From Acetobacterium bakii (lineage in GTDB: Bacteria; Bacillota; Clostridia; Eubacteriales; Eubacteriaceae), in assembly GCF_001263355.1 (NCBI RefSeq), contig NZ_LGYO01000007.1, positions 62,001 to 126,000 on the forward strand: a stretch of DNA of 64,000 nucleotides, in the 5' to 3' direction. The notes beneath the pieces are model-generated. The model was not told where the DNA came from and did not search any database. It was given only the letters and a program-made list of their open reading frames with translations. Shown in pieces: positions 1 through 9,123 of the stretch. Made by a program: the position numbers and the translations under genes. Every line of letters starts with the position of its first letter. Positions within the stretch are counted from its first letter, which is position 1.

Positions 1-514
1 CACCCAACGAAAAATTACCAAAGGATGACTCCAAATTATCAATTTCCCCTGTATTCCGGTATAATTCTTCGATTTCCTGAAGTTTTTTATATTCACGGTT
101 CAAGGTTTCTTCCTTACGATTAACTTCCTCATGTCTTTGTTTTAAAATTAAAAGCGCTGTTCCAAGAGAATCCAACATTTCCTGAACCATTTTTTCCCGT
201 TTTTCAATATTCGTTAACTGTTCATTCAGCTCTTCCGCTTTATACTCAGGAACTTCGCCTTCCTTCTTCAGAAATCGCGCTTCTTCTTCCTTAATATCTT
301 TAAACACCGTTTCAAAGTTCCCCTTGCCCTGAATCAGGACCTTATTCTGACGTGATTCATCATCATTTCGCGACGCGCCATTATTGACCGTCTTGAGGAT
401 CAGGGATTTTAACTCATCATCCTTTTTCAATATTAATTTTTCTAAATCTTCAATACGTGACTCAACATATTCAAAGTACTCATTCTTACCACTGAGTTCC
501 GATTCTTTTCCCAT
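1..514 (-). CDS. Coiled-coil protein of unknown function, 3' end beyond the window
   Basis: The reading frame is open from an ATG at 514 down to the left edge, about 171 codons. A good ribosome binding site (AGGAGCGG) lies just upstream and a plausible promoter lies at 563-591. The visible part has no signal peptide or membrane segment. It is rich in Glu, Lys, Leu and Gln with long helical stretches (for example SRIEDLEKLILKKDDELKSL near residue 20), so a cytoplasmic coiled-coil protein is likely. I do not recognise the family. It is transcribed divergently from the LCP gene at 819, so a link to cell-wall work is possible but unproven. Confidence 0.75.
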   Translation of the reverse strand, partial: MGKESELSGKNEYFEYVESRIEDLEKLILKKDDELKSLILKTVNNGASRNDDESRQNKVLIQGKGNFETVFKDIKEEEARFLKKEGEVPEYKAEELNEQLTNIEKREKMVQEMLDSLGTALLILKQRHEEVNRKEETLNREYKKLQEIEELYRNTGEIDNLESSFGNFSLG

Positions 515-562
515 ATTTAATCCGCTCCTGTTATTTCAGTTTGAATATTTTCTCTAATTTCT

Positions 563-591
563 ATTATAACAAAGATTTTCCAAAATGTATA
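563..591 (-). promoter_or_regulatory. Sigma-A-type promoter for the coiled-coil gene
   Basis: On the minus strand a -35 box TATACA (586-591) is followed after 17 bp by a perfect -10 box TATAAT (563-568). Transcription would start about 45 nt before the ATG at 514. Confidence 0.55.
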
Positions 592-636
592 ATAAGATTT
601 ATTATTCCCTTAAATTTTTCCATATGTAAATGTTTT

Positions 637-666
637 TTTACATATTGTTTACAAATATGGTATAAT
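637..666 (+). promoter_or_regulatory. Promoter for the LCP gene at 819
   Basis: TTTACA (637-642), an 18-bp spacer, then TATAAT (661-666) preceded by TGG, which gives an extended -10. The 5' leader to the TTG start would be about 145 nt. No further gene was seen in the 515-818 gap; it holds this promoter and the divergent one at 563-591. Confidence 0.6.
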
Positions 667-818
667 AGTAAACTGAAACCGAAGATTTATTGAATTGCGG
701 ACTCATTTCCAAATATAATTGCATCTGTGTTCTATCCCAATCCTTTGAATACACAAATCTGCACAGCTTTAAAAGAATTGTTATTTTTTTAAAAGCATTT
801 CCAAATGAGGTATAAATA

Positions 819-2036
819 TTGAATAAACGACGAAAAAATGTTATTGAAAACAGGCGAACGACTCCTAAAAAAAGACAGCCCAGGGAAAGCCTAAGGCAGG
901 AAAACTCACCACAACGCATAACAGCTCCGGTGAGTCGCAAAAACAGGAAAAACAAAAGGCGTCAGGGTGGTTTTAAAAAATTCTTTAAAACCCTTATTAT
1001 GCTTGTCATTGTCTTAGCGCTGACCGGTTTTGCCGTAAATGCATTTTTCCTTGGAAATGTCAATAGTGACCTCCACGGCAATATGAGTGCCTATGGCATC
1101 AGCAGCGAGGCGGCTGCCATGGCCAAACAGCACAAAATCGTTAATGTGGCTGTTTTTGGTGTTGACGGCCGGGATGATGTTGAAGGTGATCGAACCGATA
1201 CCATTATGATTGCCAGTGCCGACTATGAGCATAGCAAGATTAAAGTAACCTCCCTGATGCGTGACACCTATGTTTATGTCAATAAAAAATACGGGTACGA
1301 CAAACTCAATGCCGCTTATGCCTTTGGGGGTCCTGATCTGGCGCTTCAAACCATTAATCAGAATTTTGATACCGCCATCACCGATTATGTGACCGTTGAC
1401 TTTGATGCCATGGTCACCATGGTTAATGCAGTTGACGGCGTCACCATCGACATTAAAACCGAAGAAGAACTTGACTGGGTGAATGAGTACATCAATGATG
1501 TCAATGAAAAAGTAAACACCGGCTCTCCGCATCTGGAAGAAACCGGATCCCAATTGGTGGATGGTTCACAGGCTCTGGCCTATTGTCGGGTGCGTTATGC
1601 CGGCGATGGCGACTTTGAGCGCACCCAGCGGCAACGGGCGGTGTTTGAGCAGGTTCTATCCAAGGCCCTTGACCTTGATTTGATGGCTCAATACAAGCTG
1701 CTGATGGACACCCTTCCCTATGTGGAAACATCCCTAAGCACCCTTGAAATCATGAAGTATGCCGCAAATCTTGCCTTTATGCCATCAAAAGACATCGAAC
1801 AAACCCGGCTGCCGGCGGATGAATTAATTTCCCTGGACATGCTTGACGGCGTTTCCTATGTTATTCCCGACACGCTGACCGAGAACATCAAGGAACTATA
1901 TACATTTATCTATGAAGAAAGCTATACGCCCTCAACCACTGCCACTGAGATCAGCGACGAAATCCAAGATACCCTGAATGGTACTTCTGACGATGAGTAT
2001 TCCTATTTGGAAGAAGCCACGAATAATTATAAATAA
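819..2036 (+). CDS. LytR-CpsA-Psr (LCP) family cell-wall glycopolymer ligase
   Basis: 405 residues with a TTG start preceded by GAGG at suitable spacing; no ATG is nearby. A very basic cytoplasmic tail (about residues 1-55) is followed by one membrane helix (about 56-78) and an extracellular LCP domain (about 108-300). The family signature is visible: AVFGVDGRDD, then D-R-T-D-T-I near 124-129 and S-L-M-R-D-T near 145-150, which supply the Arg and Asp residues that bind polyprenyl pyrophosphate. LCP enzymes transfer lipid-linked polysaccharide to peptidoglycan. It borders the polysaccharide cluster and has a paralogue at 27201, so it probably anchors this cluster's polymer. Confidence 0.9.
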   Translation: MNKRRKNVIENRRTTPKKRQPRESLRQENSPQRITAPVSRKNRKNKRRQGGFKKFFKTLIMLVIVLALTGFAVNAFFLGNVNSDLHGNMSAYGISSEAAAMAKQHKIVNVAVFGVDGRDDVEGDRTDTIMIASADYEHSKIKVTSLMRDTYVYVNKKYGYDKLNAAYAFGGPDLALQTINQNFDTAITDYVTVDFDAMVTMVNAVDGVTIDIKTEEELDWVNEYINDVNEKVNTGSPHLEETGSQLVDGSQALAYCRVRYAGDGDFERTQRQRAVFEQVLSKALDLDLMAQYKLLMDTLPYVETSLSTLEIMKYAANLAFMPSKDIEQTRLPADELISLDMLDGVSYVIPDTLTENIKELYTFIYEESYTPSTTATEISDEIQDTLNGTSDDEYSYLEEATNNYK

Positions 2037-2067
2037 CTTCTTTCCGACCCAATAAAAATATATAAAA

Positions 2068-2113
2068 CAAAGCGGCCCTTTATCGATTTGATAAGGGACC
2101 GCTTTGTTTTTTT
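2068..2113. terminator. Bidirectional terminator between convergent genes
   Basis: CAAAGCGGCCCTTTATC pairs with GATAAGGGACCGCTTTG, followed by a T run on the plus strand and preceded by A residues for the minus strand. It can end both the LCP gene and the long minus-strand operon that finishes at 2139. Confidence 0.85.
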
Positions 2114-2138
2114 AATATTAATAAATTTGCACTGTTTT

Positions 2139-3515
2139 TTAACTCGCCAATTGAAGAACTCTTAAAAAGGATTCCAGATATCCGGCGATGGCAAAAAAAC
2201 AAAGGGCTTGAATCAGCAGTCGCTGTGTTTTTCCTGAAAGTTCCGGCTTAAACTCCTGATAAAGCAGTAAGCCGTAAATTGCAAAACTAACATATTCAAA
2301 TAAAAAGGTTCGTGCCCCCGATTCGTATACGGTGGCTGAAAAACCCATGACAACCCTGGACATAATCCCGGCACCCATTACCATAACTGCAATCCACATT
2401 TTTTTCGAATTTTTAAAAAGCAAAAAAGTCAGCCCCATCAAAAATAATGAAGAAATCATCATTCCCACTAAAATAATATAATGATATAACCCTGGGACAA
2501 CATTCATTAATTTATTGTAGTCAATCCAGTCCGTAATATTCACACCTTCTATTTTCGATAATAAGCCGTTGAATTTTGGACTCATTAAGATAACCCGGGC
2601 TAAGTTAACCAGCAAGCCAAAAATAAAGGTAATCACACCGACGATTCGAGTCATCTTGTCTTTATGCCATGAAAATACCAAAGCCATCCCGGTTATGACC
2701 AGTAAAATAAAATTTTGATCAATACAGATTAGCGAAGCTGTAAATGACAATGAAATTTTTTGGATAACACCCAGATCAATATAATCAGGAAAGCGGGTTG
2801 CGATTTCGGCCAATTCTCTGACTGAATTTCCCGGACAAATGAGAATAAATACTAGGTTTCCAATCGAGATGATTGTTCCGAGAATCAGAAACCAAGAAAG
2901 CTTTTTTTTACAAATAAGAAAAAGCGAAAAAGCAATGTAGAAAGTCATAATAATCGCGGCCATAATTTCCATATTGATTCCGAAAATCAAAGCCGCAAAA
3001 TAGATAATATACTCGTACCACTTTATGGACTCTTCAAGTAAAATCTTTTTTAGGGGGTACAAGGCCACCAGTCCGATTGTTAACGGCCATAAATAATGAA
3101 TACTCGTAACAACCCAGCCGGCGGTTGACATCATTGTGGCAAAGGGAACACATGCCAGTAAAAAAACAATGATCCAGTTATGTTCCCATTTATGGTCAGA
3201 AACAAATATCTTTGAAATTATAAACGGTAATAAAAAATAAACAACCGCATCGGCCATCGAAAACAAACCAAAGCCTTGGCCTGCAAAAAAAACTGCCACC
3301 GGCATAATTATAATCCGGGAACTCCACTGTTCATAGGCATTAGTAATATACATCCATAATGATTGGTTTCTAAGCACTTCTCTATAAACAAGATCATCCC
3401 CATAAGACTTCATTCCCAAATGCAACATTAACATTAAAAATGCGAATACTATAAAAGGAAAATACTCCCAGTGGAACAGCTTATTTATACTATCTTTGAT
3501 TGCGTTCAATTGCAC
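2139..3515 (-). CDS. Polytopic membrane protein, DUF6056-like (putative GT-C glycosyltransferase)
   Basis: About 458 residues with roughly ten or more hydrophobic helices. Near residues 38-65 an acidic pair (GDDLVY) is followed by an aromatic/Arg segment (YEQWSSRIII) in the first extracellular loop, the pattern of DUF6056 proteins. Such multi-pass proteins in polysaccharide loci are usually proposed as GT-C enzymes using polyprenyl-phosphate sugars outside the cell; the activity is inferred. The GTG at 3515 lies almost on top of its GAGGT site, so the TTG two codons later (3509) has better spacing and may be the true start. Last gene of the operon; paralogue of the gene at 3519. Confidence 0.75.
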   Translation of the reverse strand: MQLNAIKDSINKLFHWEYFPFIVFAFLMLMLHLGMKSYGDDLVYREVLRNQSLWMYITNAYEQWSSRIIIMPVAVFFAGQGFGLFSMADAVVYFLLPFIISKIFVSDHKWEHNWIIVFLLACVPFATMMSTAGWVVTSIHYLWPLTIGLVALYPLKKILLEESIKWYEYIIYFAALIFGINMEIMAAIIMTFYIAFSLFLICKKKLSWFLILGTIISIGNLVFILICPGNSVRELAEIATRFPDYIDLGVIQKISLSFTASLICIDQNFILLVITGMALVFSWHKDKMTRIVGVITFIFGLLVNLARVILMSPKFNGLLSKIEGVNITDWIDYNKLMNVVPGLYHYIILVGMMISSLFLMGLTFLLFKNSKKMWIAVMVMGAGIMSRVVMGFSATVYESGARTFLFEYVSFAIYGLLLYQEFKPELSGKTQRLLIQALCFFAIAGYLESFLRVLQLAS

Positions 3516-3518
3516 ACC

Positions 3519-4895
3519 TCATTTTCCTTGTTGTAAAATGATATTGGATACGCCATAGTAATCAGCTAACGCACGATTCACCCAATGATTAGGGTCAGCC
3601 TGAACATCCCGGAGTCCGTATAAACCGTTATAACTTGTCAACGGAACAATGGCCGGTACCGCAATATAATCGGCCCCTCGTTGCTCTTCGATAATAGCAA
3701 CCCGTGCTTCATAGTGTCTCATAACGATAACGGCATCGACTCCCGCATATCCCAGCGACATTCCATAATAGAGCAGCATAAAACAGGCTGGAATGAATAC
3801 TCTGGCTGTTGTTATTTTTCGAGAAAATTCCAGCTGATCTAAAGCATAAATCACGGCGATAATCATAAATGACACCAAACCAAACATCGCCCGTGGCGGG
3901 AACTTTGGCGGTGCCAGCATCACCAGCATTGATGCCGCCGCTGCAATGGTAAATATCCCAAAAATCACTGCACCCTTTTTCCCTTTAGCCCGATACAGGA
4001 ATAAAAAAGCGATAACAGCAATAATAATCAGCGGCATCAGTGCATATAAATTATAGGCAAAATAGGAAAACCGTGTAATCATGGGATTGGATCCAACCAA
4101 AGCCGTAACCTCGGCCACCGCCGATTCATTATCCGCCCGCAGCCCATTGCCGGGAGCAAAAATCATACACAAAAATCCGAGTACTGAAAAAGCCAGCCCG
4201 GTATATGCAAAAACAGGTATTTTTATTTTTCTTTTATAATAGACAAAGCAAAGTAGCAACATGATTAAAATCATACCGCCGGCAGTGTTTTCGTTGGTAA
4301 TGCCGCTGAGAAAAAACAGGGGGATCATCACAATCCCAAACCAAATGCTTTTTAATGCCCTAGTCTGTTTTTCTTCATAAAGCCGAAAAGGCAAAATAGC
4401 CAGAAGAATGATGGTGCCGCACCATAAATAGTTACAGGAACCGGTAATCCACATCACGGTTTGGCCAAACATCGGAGTAAAGAACCAAACCATAATCGTC
4501 ACTGTCAAAAGCATGACCGGCCGAATCTTGCGACCAACGGCATTAAAATAAATTGCCAGGATAAAAACAGTATAACACAGACTGTTGGCCACATTAAAGA
4601 CCGATTTACCCCAAAACACAAACAACTGGGTTAAGGATTCCGCCACCACCCGGCCGCCCCAGCTCATATAGTAGGTTATCTGGGATTTTACAATGTCTTC
4701 TATGGACCCCACCGGAATAGGCGTCCCAAAGATAAAAGTATACACATAATCATCTGCAATCAGGGGGGTTTTAATATTCAAAAACACCATGTACACAAAA
4801 GTGAAAATTAAGACTGCAAAAAAAAGATATCCTTTTGTTTTTGAGTTTGAATTAATGCTGAGTGAAATAGCGTGTATTCTTTTTTTTAAATTCAT
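3519..4895 (-). CDS. Polytopic membrane protein, DUF6056 family (putative GT-C glycosyltransferase)
   Basis: 458 residues, ATG start, many transmembrane helices. The N-terminal loop has ADDYVY near residue 48 and YYMSWGGRVVAE near residue 75. This D-D-x-x-Y plus W-G-G-R pattern is the hallmark I associate with DUF6056. The C-terminus ends in a soluble-looking segment (about 400-458). It lies 3 bp upstream of a paralogue of the same length, so the pair probably arose by duplication. The likely role is addition of a side-chain sugar to the exported polymer; donor and acceptor are unknown. Confidence 0.75.
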   Translation of the reverse strand: MNLKKRIHAISLSINSNSKTKGYLFFAVLIFTFVYMVFLNIKTPLIADDYVYTFIFGTPIPVGSIEDIVKSQITYYMSWGGRVVAESLTQLFVFWGKSVFNVANSLCYTVFILAIYFNAVGRKIRPVMLLTVTIMVWFFTPMFGQTVMWITGSCNYLWCGTIILLAILPFRLYEEKQTRALKSIWFGIVMIPLFFLSGITNENTAGGMILIMLLLCFVYYKRKIKIPVFAYTGLAFSVLGFLCMIFAPGNGLRADNESAVAEVTALVGSNPMITRFSYFAYNLYALMPLIIIAVIAFLFLYRAKGKKGAVIFGIFTIAAAASMLVMLAPPKFPPRAMFGLVSFMIIAVIYALDQLEFSRKITTARVFIPACFMLLYYGMSLGYAGVDAVIVMRHYEARVAIIEEQRGADYIAVPAIVPLTSYNGLYGLRDVQADPNHWVNRALADYYGVSNIILQQGK

Positions 4896-4947
4896 ATCTT
4901 ATCGCACCTATTCTCTTTTTGAATTTAAAGCTTCAATCCATTTTTTC

Positions 4948-6816
4948 TTAGACATAATACAAATTAAATACATATAGAACTGAACTGAATAAAAGCGTTC
5001 CAGAAAAAGCAACAACGATAATGTTAATTATTTTTGTATTAAAACTAACCACCCATTTCTTTCGTTGAAACAAAAACAGAAACGGAAAAATCAGAGGGAT
5101 CAAATAACGCCCCTGAAAGCCCAAAACAATTTGATTTCTTACCGGTGTAAATGTCGCATATAATGCAGTCATTGTGAGTATTAACGTGATTAAGCAGGTG
5201 AAAAGAATAATACCTCTATCTCTCATTACCAGAAGGGAACTCTTATCATCGACGTCAAACAAAGCAATTCCAAATAACATCAGCCATATGATAATTTGAG
5301 TATTTCTCCCTAAGTCTCCCATATAAGCTAAATACACCGTTGATCCGCCAAGTAAAACATCACGTTGTGAAATAAAAGTTTGAAATATTACCTTAATATA
5401 TTCTAGTGGGGTGAATATAATAAAAAGAAGTTGTTCTCTCACACTGATTCCAGGAACTTCCCATTGGGTAAGGCCTAATTTTTGCCCATAGAGAAATACC
5501 GCCACAAAAGTTAAGCCACCCAGGGCTAACACGCTCAATTTAATAATCCATTCGCCTTTTTTACTACTAAAGTTATTTTTTTTGAAAAGCAGTACCATGA
5601 GAAATATCGGGGCATAGGTAACCTTACTTGCAGTAATCAAAATAAAGCAACCAGTCATAATCAATAAATCAGGAATTGATAACTTTTTCTCATCAATAAG
5701 CCATTTTATGACGAATGCAAATGCTAAAAAACTAAAGCCATTAAGCACGACATCCGCTGAAAAAGACGTTGCCTGAAACATAACCGTTGCCAATAAGGCA
5801 CAAACGAATAAAAGTTTTTTGCCCATTGGAATTATCTTAATTGCATAAAAAACCGTTAATGCATATATGATCAAATTAAAAAATCGCCCCAAATAATAAG
5901 ATCCAATAAATGGAAAATTCAATATTTTACTGACTAAAATCCCAAAAGCGCTAAATATATAAGGAACTGCTGTGTAGGTTAAAGCCATACTTGGATAATA
6001 TGCCGATTCTGTGATTGAATATTTCTGTGCCAATAGTGAATCCGTTTCTACCTCAAATTCTTCATATGTTCGATAATTTGGATTTGATGTCTGAAATTTC
6101 TTTTCTAAAAAATCACCCATACCAATTGGGTACTCAATCGCTTCACCTTCTCGCATAATTATATTTCCACTTGCAAGATTATATGATTTCACAAAATGTT
6201 CGGCATCATCCCAACCATAAAGTACCGGTATCATAATCGTATTGGCCAATCCAAAACTTAAAACAAAAATCAAAAATATAACTTCAAGTCGAATATTCCC
6301 CTTTTTATATAGAGTAAATCCAATAACACCCATTAACATCATAACCAGTAAAATCATCATTACTCTAATAAGATTGATTTGAAAATAATTCATATTCCGA
6401 AAATTATTAACCGATATTTCCTGATCGGTTGCATTGACAAATGATATCGTAATACTATCTACTTTTTCACCAATATTAATACTTTTCTCATTAATAAAAT
6501 CAATATTATTATTAACTGTTTTACCATTGTAAGAAATCCGGATATTTACATTCTTTCCAAAAGAATCCGTATTGAACTGTAATTTATTCACAAATTCATC
6601 GATATTATTAAGTTTAATCGAAGCATTATTGTCAAGAATTCTGTATTTTCCACTTTCCAATATTTCAAGATTATTTGTTGTGATTTCTGTAATATCCTGG
6701 TTTTTACTGCCATGGGTGATGAAATTCCAGTTAAATACGAAAACCTCTATTAGCAGAGTTAGTATTAGGACGATCAAACCAATTGCTATAATTCCTATTA
6801 TCCGATTCTTTTTCAC
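4948..6816 (-). CDS. DUF2142-like polytopic membrane protein (putative GT-C glycosyltransferase)
   Basis: 622 residues with a GTG start after an AGGGTGG-type site. An N-terminal helix (about 7-30) is followed by a soluble beta-rich segment (about 35-145) and then about ten membrane helices. YGWDDAEHFVKSYNLASGN near residue 205 matches the D-D/E-x-x-H motif of DUF2142 and related GT-C proteins, where the acidic residue is the presumed catalytic base. It sits in the operon between a GT2 gene and the two DUF6056-like genes. A role in extracellular decoration of the polysaccharide is inferred from family and position. Confidence 0.75.
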   Translation of the reverse strand: MKKNRIIGIIAIGLIVLILTLLIEVFVFNWNFITHGSKNQDITEITTNNLEILESGKYRILDNNASIKLNNIDEFVNKLQFNTDSFGKNVNIRISYNGKTVNNNIDFINEKSINIGEKVDSITISFVNATDQEISVNNFRNMNYFQINLIRVMMILLVMMLMGVIGFTLYKKGNIRLEVIFLIFVLSFGLANTIMIPVLYGWDDAEHFVKSYNLASGNIIMREGEAIEYPIGMGDFLEKKFQTSNPNYRTYEEFEVETDSLLAQKYSITESAYYPSMALTYTAVPYIFSAFGILVSKILNFPFIGSYYLGRFFNLIIYALTVFYAIKIIPMGKKLLFVCALLATVMFQATSFSADVVLNGFSFLAFAFVIKWLIDEKKLSIPDLLIMTGCFILITASKVTYAPIFLMVLLFKKNNFSSKKGEWIIKLSVLALGGLTFVAVFLYGQKLGLTQWEVPGISVREQLLFIIFTPLEYIKVIFQTFISQRDVLLGGSTVYLAYMGDLGRNTQIIIWLMLFGIALFDVDDKSSLLVMRDRGIILFTCLITLILTMTALYATFTPVRNQIVLGFQGRYLIPLIFPFLFLFQRKKWVVSFNTKIINIIVVAFSGTLLFSSVLYVFNLYYV

Positions 6817-6885
6817 ATTCCACCCTAACTATAATACTTATAGTCTTATCCCCTGTATTATTTTTCCAGTAAATTCATTTTTCAT

Positions 6886-7662
6886 TTACAAACTATTTGC
6901 TTTTTCACTTTTTTTATAAAAATAAAAAATAATCTGAGCAATACTTGAGGGCCAAAATTTTTTCAACATCAACAAATCTTCTTCTGATCTTTTGTTATTG
7001 TTAATTGTATTTGATGTTTCACTCTCGGCATGGATGCGATGGTACATCAAAGTTTCCGACAAATATATAAATCTTCCCTTATATTGTGATATCTGCTCCC
7101 AAGCCGCCCAATCTAAATTAGTGCTAAATTCCATATGAAATCTAAAATTCTCAAGCAGACTCTTATTATAGGTCACTGTTGGACAACAAATAGGATTGCC
7201 CATAGAAAGCGCTCTTCTTCGAATCATTTTATTTTTATTTGAAATTCTAAATATTGATAACAAGAACTCTTTAATCTTTAAATTTTTATTTTTTGAAACT
7301 ATCTCATTATTTCTAATTTCTTCATAATTCGAAAAAGAGATAAGAGTGTCCTTGTTTTTATCCATTGCCGCTAACATCTTTTCAAGATATTTTTCATGAT
7401 AGATATCATCCTGATGAACCAAAGTTACATACTTAGAATTAGCACACTCATAACCAAAGTTCCAGTCTTTACCAATACTACCACCACTATGAGGCAAAAT
7501 CTCAATATTGTATTTCTTCCCAATTCCCAGAATATGATCGTTGATTGTTGATGTTGCAATAACGATTTTTTCTTTAACCGACTGTTTAACTATTGAAAGA
7601 ACACAGGCTTCTAAATACTGAGATTCTCCATAGGCACAAATTACAAAAGTATGATTATCCAT
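6886..7662 (-). CDS. Family 2 glycosyltransferase
   Basis: Translation most likely begins at the ATG at 7662 (MDNHTFVICAYGES), which has GAGGAAT upstream and lies 1 bp after the stop of the DUF2304 gene. The frame stays open further upstream but that extension overlaps the neighbour. The product is about 258 residues. GT-A features: an N-terminal strand with CAYGES, LPHSGGSIGKDWNFG in the nucleotide-binding region, and VHQDDIYHEKYL as the metal-binding D-x-D equivalent. No membrane helix. It probably adds a sugar to the lipid-linked repeat on the cytoplasmic face; donor unknown. Confidence 0.85.
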   Translation of the reverse strand: MDNHTFVICAYGESQYLEACVLSIVKQSVKEKIVIATSTINDHILGIGKKYNIEILPHSGGSIGKDWNFGYECANSKYVTLVHQDDIYHEKYLEKMLAAMDKNKDTLISFSNYEEIRNNEIVSKNKNLKIKEFLLSIFRISNKNKMIRRRALSMGNPICCPTVTYNKSLLENFRFHMEFSTNLDWAAWEQISQYKGRFIYLSETLMYHRIHAESETSNTINNNKRSEEDLLMLKKFWPSSIAQIIFYFYKKSEKANSL

Positions 7663-7663
7663 T

Positions 7664-8023
7664 CTATTCCTCAGATATTCTTGTTTTTTCCAATTTTCTA
7701 ACTCTATTATCCAGTAACCCAAAATTCTGAATCAACTCTTTATTTTTCTCAGACAGAACACTTAATTGCTGACTGTTGCGAAATAACAAGATCAATAAAA
7801 ATGCCGATGTTAAAAAGAACAGTAATGACGGTGGATAGCTGATTCCCACTATTTTCGAAAGAAAAATAATGATATTTGGAAATATCGCCAGGATTAAAAT
7901 AATGCAGGCACCAATCATCCACAAAATGCTTTCACCCTGTGACATCATATGTTTTCGAACATTATTGTAAATATAACCAATTAGCAAGATGCCAATAACA
8001 ATAAAAAATATATTTGTAATCAT
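7664..8023 (-). CDS. DUF2304 small membrane protein (GacJ-like)
   Basis: 119 residues with three hydrophobic helices (about 4-20, 35-56, 67-84) and a charged C-terminal tail with coiled-coil character. This is the DUF2304 layout. In group A Streptococcus the DUF2304 protein GacJ binds and stimulates the polyprenyl-phosphate GlcNAc synthase GacI. Here the gene overlaps the 3' end of exactly such a synthase gene (8020-8742) by 4 bp, so the same partnership is likely. Assignment to DUF2304 is by pattern; the partner role is inference. Confidence 0.8.
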   Translation of the reverse strand: MITNIFFIVIGILLIGYIYNNVRKHMMSQGESILWMIGACIILILAIFPNIIIFLSKIVGISYPPSLLFFLTSAFLLILLFRNSQQLSVLSEKNKELIQNFGLLDNRVRKLEKTRISEE

Positions 8024-8742
8024 TTCTTTTTACCCTTCCCCAATAAATTGTTAAAATAAACCATCACAATATAATAAAACATTTTTAGCATATATTTTAT
8101 TGGCTTAATGACGCCGCCATGCATACTCTCTCCGAACTCACGATTTTTCATTTTGACTGAAATCTCATCAATGGTTACCCCTTGGTAAATAAGCTGAATC
8201 AATAAATTAGCATCTGGAAATTCAGGATAAGCATAAATTTTTGACAATGGTACGAAAACGCTGCGTTTAATTACCTGAAGCCCCGAAGTTGGATCAGATA
8301 CATGTTTCCCTGTAAGCCTTTTAATAATTTTTTGAAATAACGTTGTTCCAATTTTCCTGAAGAAAGAATGCTGATAATCTGTTTCCGATAAAAAACGTGA
8401 TCCTATAACAATATCAACATCCTTTTCCAACGAATACTCATACATTTTTTTAGCCTCGGAAGCCAGATGCTGCCCATCACCATCAAATTGAATAAGATAA
8501 TCATAATTTTCCTGGACGGCATATTTAAGTCCGGTTTGAACAGCATAGGAGTAACCTAAATTAATTGGTAAATCAATATAATTGATTCCTTCTATTTTTT
8601 TCATTACTTCTAACGTATTATCCTTGGAACAATCATTTACAATCAATATGTCTGCTTCAGCGAAATTGTCTTTAATATCATCAACTACCGATGCCAAATT
8701 CATGGCCTCATTATAGGCTGGTATAATCATTAATACTTTCAT
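8020..8742 (-). CDS. Polyprenyl-phosphate sugar synthase (DPM1/GacI-type GT2)
   Basis: 240 residues. The N-terminus VLMIIPAYNEAMNLASVVDD is typical of dolichyl/polyprenyl-phosphate sugar synthases, followed by LIVNDCSKDNT and IQFDGDGQHLASEA (the catalytic D-x-D), then GSRFL and DPTSGLQVIKR. There are no large membrane segments apart from a hydrophobic C-terminus (MLKMFYYIVMVYF). It would move a sugar from a nucleotide donor to polyprenyl phosphate at the inner face of the membrane, making the donor for the GT-C-like proteins downstream. The neighbouring DUF2304 and SMR-type genes support this. Confidence 0.88.
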   Translation of the reverse strand: MKVLMIIPAYNEAMNLASVVDDIKDNFAEADILIVNDCSKDNTLEVMKKIEGINYIDLPINLGYSYAVQTGLKYAVQENYDYLIQFDGDGQHLASEAKKMYEYSLEKDVDIVIGSRFLSETDYQHSFFRKIGTTLFQKIIKRLTGKHVSDPTSGLQVIKRSVFVPLSKIYAYPEFPDANLLIQLIYQGVTIDEISVKMKNREFGESMHGGVIKPIKYMLKMFYYIVMVYFNNLLGKGKKK

Positions 8743-8751
8743 ATATTTTAT

Positions 8752-9099
8752 CTATCCCCTAATATTCATTAAAATTACGCCGCCAAGAATACAACCAATC
8801 CCCAACCACTGAAACAATCCAATTGTCTCTCCTAAAATAAAGATTGAAGCCGCAATAATTAAAATATTGGAGAGGCCAAGAGCAATCGGCTGAATATAAC
8901 TTAAGTCATACTTTTGAACAATTACTATCCACATAATAAAGCTAACAACATATAACGCCAATCCAATGATTGTTGTGTATGATAATGATAGGTCAAAATA
9001 GCTGCTATTTAAAGCAAAGGCATTGTTATTGGCACCTACTTTAACAAGGGTTAGCCCCCCTACAGTACAAAATAAATAAACAAAAAATAATACAATCAT
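8752..9099 (-). CDS. Small multidrug-resistance-type (EmrE/ArnEF-like) membrane protein, putative lipid-sugar flippase
   Basis: 115 residues, four predicted helices, ending in QWLGIGCILGGVILMN, the conserved last helix of SMR/EamA-half proteins. It lacks obvious drug-binding features such as the EmrE Glu in helix 1. It lies 9 bp upstream of the polyprenyl-phosphate sugar synthase. In three-component glycosylation systems a small SMR-type or GtrA-type protein is thought to flip the lipid-P-sugar, so this is the natural flippase candidate. A general small-molecule exporter cannot be excluded. Clear AAAGGA ribosome binding site. Confidence 0.75.
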   Translation of the reverse strand: MIVLFFVYLFCTVGGLTLVKVGANNNAFALNSSYFDLSLSYTTIIGLALYVVSFIMWIVIVQKYDLSYIQPIALGLSNILIIAASIFILGETIGLFQWLGIGCILGGVILMNIRG

Positions 9100-9123
9100 A
9101 AAAATCCTTTCTAAATCAAATAT

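Noticed and set aside
638-955. Minus-strand frame of 105 codons at the start of the LCP gene
   Set aside because: It overlaps the LCP gene and its promoter, has no ribosome site and resembles no protein.
8752-9099. Drug-efflux SMR pump
   Set aside because: The helix-1 glutamate typical of EmrE is missing and the gene lies within a glycan operon beside a lipid-sugar synthase, so a flippase role fits better.
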